From Roseburia sp. CAG:309 (lineage in GTDB: Bacteria; Bacillota; Clostridia; Lachnospirales; Lachnospiraceae), in NCBI GenBank assembly GCA_000434115.1, contig FR893977.1, positions 26,211 to 34,405 on the forward strand: DNA of 8,195 nucleotides, given 5' to 3'. Of the stretch, positions 6,831 through 8,195 are shown in pieces. Within the stretch, counting starts at the first letter, position 1, and each line of letters opens with the position of its first letter. The translations under genes were made by a program, and so were the position numbers. The notes below the pieces were generated by a model that saw only the letters and a list, made by a program, of their open reading frames with translations, had not been told where the DNA came from and did no database searches.

Positions 6831-7547
6831 TTATACTTTTTGTGCGTATTTCAGATTCAACCATCCATCGCTACATTTGCCCCAGCCTTCTTTTTTAGAG
6901 GTGATCGTGACCACTTTACCTTTTTTGTAGACTTTAACAATTTTGTTGCTTGTCCCTGGTCCTGATCTTACATTCAGCAACGTTGCTGTTACTTCATATT
7001 TACCACCAGAACCTTCAACCTCGCTTTTCAGTGGTTCACTCTTAGTCGCTTTCGAGCCGCTACCAAGTGCCATAACAACATGGTGCCCTTCGGAAAGATA
7101 AACGGCTCCACGTTTCGCGTAAGACGATGTATTTACGTGCGCATTATCTTCATAGGCTTTAAACTTTCCGGTCGCAAGCAATGCGGCTTTCAGATTCCTA
7201 GTCGTACAATTGACGTTTACTTCCAACCCTGCCAATCTATAACACGATGCAATTAGCGAACTACAGTCAAACTCACCTTTGCCTTTTTCGACGCCGTTTT
7301 CCTCGATACTCTCATATCCGGTAGTTCTTTGTGATTGATCATAACCATAATTCTTATTTTTACAAATCGCTTCCATGTAATCAGCCGCTTTATCCGCGAT
7401 CTTTTTATCCTTGCATATCAACATGACGTTCCACGGCTTCTTATACCAATTTCGAATGCAAATTTCTTTTTTGGTCTGATCTCCGACTTTACCGCCGGAC
7501 ACTCTACCATTTTCGTCAATAGACGCATGTCCAATTTTAACAGCCAT
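6831..7547 (-). CDS. Endolysin: Cys/His peptidoglycan hydrolase with C-terminal SH3 domain
   Basis: Endolysin degrades the host wall peptidoglycan at the end of infection after the holin opens the membrane. Counting from the chosen start, the 238-residue product begins KIGHASIDENG, then SGGKVGDQT (17-25) and NWYKKPWNV (33-41), a layout I recall in endolysins of clostridial prophages. The catalytic Cys is likely Cys95 in FDCSSL, and the His is in EGHHVVMAL (His155 or His156), consistent with an NlpC/P60- or CHAP-like amidohydrolase fold. A Ser/Gly-rich linker (163-183) leads to a bacterial SH3 domain (184-238) with the diagnostic LNVRSGPGTSNKIV and the final GWLNLKYAQ, which binds the cell wall. 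I start at the ATG at 7547, not at the upstream ATG at 7571, because AAGGTGG (7559-7553) sits correctly before it. It overlaps the previous gene by 11 bp. No signal peptide is seen, so export depends on the holin. Confidence 0.92.
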   Translation of the reverse strand: MAVKIGHASIDENGRVSGGKVGDQTKKEICIRNWYKKPWNVMLICKDKKIADKAADYMEAICKNKNYGYDQSQRTTGYESIEENGVEKGKGEFDCSSLIASCYRLAGLEVNVNCTTRNLKAALLATGKFKAYEDNAHVNTSSYAKRGAVYLSEGHHVVMALGSGSKATKSEPLKSEVEGSGGKYEVTATLLNVRSGPGTSNKIVKVYKKGKVVTITSKKEGWGKCSDGWLNLKYAQKV

Positions 7548-7755
7548 TCTTTCCACCTTCCTCCAAATCATCCAATCTATGCTCGCATACCTTCATTTTC
7601 TGTTCAATGACCGGTATGCGCTCTGCGAAATTATTGTGTTTGTCGACTTTCTTTTCCAATTGCTCGATACGGTAACTCATGAGGCGCAACCCACCCCATG
7701 AGCCTACACACGTACCCAATAAAGAAAGGAGTCCAACAATAATAGATTCTGTCAT
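7537..7755 (-). CDS. Small membrane/coiled-coil lysis protein (XhlA-like)
   Basis: The 72-residue product has one N-terminal hydrophobic segment (about residues 4-26, IIVGLLSLLGTCVGSWGGL) followed by a charged helical part with heptad-like spacing (RIEQLEKKVDKHN, then IPVIEQKM and CEHRLDDLEE). Small proteins of this layout are common between holin and endolysin in Gram-positive phages and are often labelled XhlA-like; XhlA of the Bacillus PBSX prophage helps the holin in lysis, though there the membrane segment is C-terminal. It lies between holin and endolysin, 3 bp after the former and overlapping the latter by 11 bp, with an AGAGGG ribosome-binding site. A membrane-anchored accessory lysis factor, or antiholin, is the best guess. 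Confidence 0.8.
   Translation of the reverse strand: MTESIIVGLLSLLGTCVGSWGGLRLMSYRIEQLEKKVDKHNNFAERIPVIEQKMKVCEHRLDDLEEGGKNGC
7553..7564 (-). promoter_or_regulatory. Ribosome-binding site that decides the endolysin start
   Basis: Minus-strand GGAGGAAGGTGG ends five bases before the ATG at 7547. The upstream in-frame ATG at 7571 has no such site and would add eight residues with no family support. Confidence 0.72.
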
Positions 7756-7758
7756 GCC

Positions 7759-7992
7759 TTAACCCTCTTCTTTTTCTGATAAATCAACGTAATCTGCTTC
7801 AACGATTCCATTCGGCGACGCATCTGCTAATCCTTCAGCAACCACATATCCAATCACACTAGCACCCGCCATAATCAAGGCACTAACCTGTGCTGCTTCT
7901 GATTCAGATACTCCAAGTGCAATAATTAACATAGATACGAAATTAGCTATTGATAGCCACATTTTTCTGCTCGTCAACTTTCTTTTTATCAT
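7759..7992 (-). CDS. Phage holin with two membrane segments
   Basis: Holins build up in the host inner membrane and open it at a set time, releasing the endolysin. From the chosen start the 77-residue product has a short basic N-terminus (MIKRKLTSRKMW), two hydrophobic segments (about 13-29 and 36-57, the latter SALIMAGASVIGYVVAEGLA) joined by a short SESEAAQ turn, and an acidic tail (DYVDLSEKEEG). This matches small two-helix holins of Gram-positive phages. I use the ATG at 7992, eight bases after GGGGG, rather than one at 8025, because the family begins with the KLTSRKxW segment and the candidate promoter would start transcription near 8020. It is the first gene of the operon, 3 bp ahead of the XhlA-like gene. 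Confidence 0.88.
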   Translation of the reverse strand: MIKRKLTSRKMWLSIANFVSMLIIALGVSESEAAQVSALIMAGASVIGYVVAEGLADASPNGIVEADYVDLSEKEEG

Positions 7993-8026
7993 TTCAATTA
8001 CCCCCAATTCTGAATTTCTTAACATA

Positions 8027-8055
8027 ATTTTACTGCCTCATATCTGTGTACACAA
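8027..8055 (-). promoter_or_regulatory. Candidate sigma-A-type promoter for the lysis/packaging operon
   Basis: On the minus strand TTGTGT (8055-8050) and TAAAAT (8032-8027) are separated by 17 bases, close to the TTGACA/TATAAT consensus (three of six and five of six). Transcription would start near 8020, giving a leader of about 28 bases before the holin ATG at 7992. It lies just past the upstream terminator, where a promoter is expected. Confidence 0.5.
8045..8054. promoter_or_regulatory. 10-bp perfect palindrome TGTGTACACA over the -35 region; candidate operator
   Basis: The palindrome overlaps five of the six bases of the proposed -35 element. A dimeric regulator binding here could block or recruit RNA polymerase for the late operon. 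No regulator gene is in the window and a single short palindrome can arise by chance. Confidence 0.3.
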
Positions 8056-8091
8056 TTAACATACTGTTACGCGTGTTGTGACATGATGCAT

Positions 8092-8124
8092 AAAAAAGAC
8101 ACATCCCAAAATACGGAATGTGCC
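8092..8124 (-). terminator. Rho-independent terminator ending the upstream gene
   Basis: On the minus strand GGCACATTCC (8124-8115) pairs with GGGATGTGTC (8107-8098) as a continuous 10-bp stem with two G-U pairs and a seven-base loop, followed at once by six T (8097-8092). It lies 15 bp beyond the stop of the upstream partial gene and ends that transcript before the lysis operon. Confidence 0.85.
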
Positions 8125-8139
8125 GCTACTTGTTATTTG

Positions 8140-8195
8140 TTATGTAAATAATTCGAAAATGACATCGTCGGAAAAAAGCATTGGTGCTAATATCT
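8140..8195 (-). CDS. C-terminal end of an upstream gene (17 codons visible)
   Basis: The frame ending in TAA at 8142-8140 gives a terminal peptide ILAPMLFSDDVIFELFT, open to the window edge. The stop is followed within 15 bp by the terminator at 8124-8092, which is what one expects of a real gene end. By position it might be the last tail or fibre gene of the structural module, but too little is visible to name it. A chance open frame over 56 bp cannot be excluded. Confidence 0.45.
   Translation of the reverse strand, partial: ILAPMLFSDDVIFELFT

Noticed and set aside
7993..8025. Longer holin start at the ATG at 8025
   Set aside because: It adds 11 residues not seen in the family, has a poorly spaced ribosome-binding site, and would lie at or before the predicted transcription start.
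8172..8188. Small hairpin AGCA-CCAA-TGCT followed by six T on the minus strand
   Set aside because: A four-base-pair stem is too weak for a terminator, it lies within the partial upstream frame, and a strong terminator follows that frame's stop.
1..8195. CRISPR arrays, tRNA genes, insertion sequences, att sites, toxin-antitoxin or defence genes
   Set aside because: I looked for regular repeats, cloverleaf-like sequences, transposase motifs and integrase-type residues and saw none.

Overview
This window is a stretch of tailed-phage (Caudoviricetes) or prophage DNA in which every supported gene lies on the minus strand, so transcription runs from high to low coordinates. The host is most likely a low- to medium-GC Gram-positive bacterium (Bacillota, plausibly a gut Clostridia-type host). 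The reasons are strong Shine-Dalgarno sites before most genes, TTG starts, a Clostridia-prophage-type endolysin (Cys/His peptidase plus SH3), a small XhlA-like membrane/coiled-coil protein, and an HK97-type head module with a P27-family small terminase. Nothing visible separates an integrated prophage from a free phage genome: no integrase, repressor, att site or tRNA is present.

Reading in the direction of transcription: the tail end of an unidentified gene (8195-8140) is closed by a rho-independent terminator (8124-8092). A candidate promoter (8055-8027) overlaps a 10-bp palindrome and opens a new, tightly packed operon. Its first part is a lysis cassette: holin (7992-7759), XhlA-like protein (7755-7537) and endolysin (7547-6831). 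Next come a Terminase_2-type small-terminase-like protein (6811-6461) and an HNH nuclease fused to a P-loop domain (6456-5794). After a 93-bp AT-rich gap with short G tracts follow two unrecognised proteins (5700-5077 and 5065-4148). The head/packaging module follows: P27-type TerS (4144-3800), TerL (3806-2082), HK97-type portal (2076-826), HK97-type prohead protease (851-189), and the first 62 codons of the presumed major capsid protein (186 to the window edge).

The TerS/TerL/portal/protease/capsid block is the standard HK97-like order: TerS recognises DNA, TerL cuts and pumps it through the portal, and the protease matures the capsid shell. Lysis genes directly ahead of packaging genes match the order seen in lambdoid phages when the map is circular. 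Unusual points are two small-terminase-like genes of different families, a two-gene unknown cassette between the HNH gene and TerS, an HNH/P-loop fusion whose Walker A motif lacks the usual Ser/Thr, TTG start codons paired with a recurring GGCGGTG ribosome-binding site, and a possible cos-type region beside the HNH gene. I did not find a clearly new defence or other stand-alone system; the unknown cassette is the best candidate for new biology.
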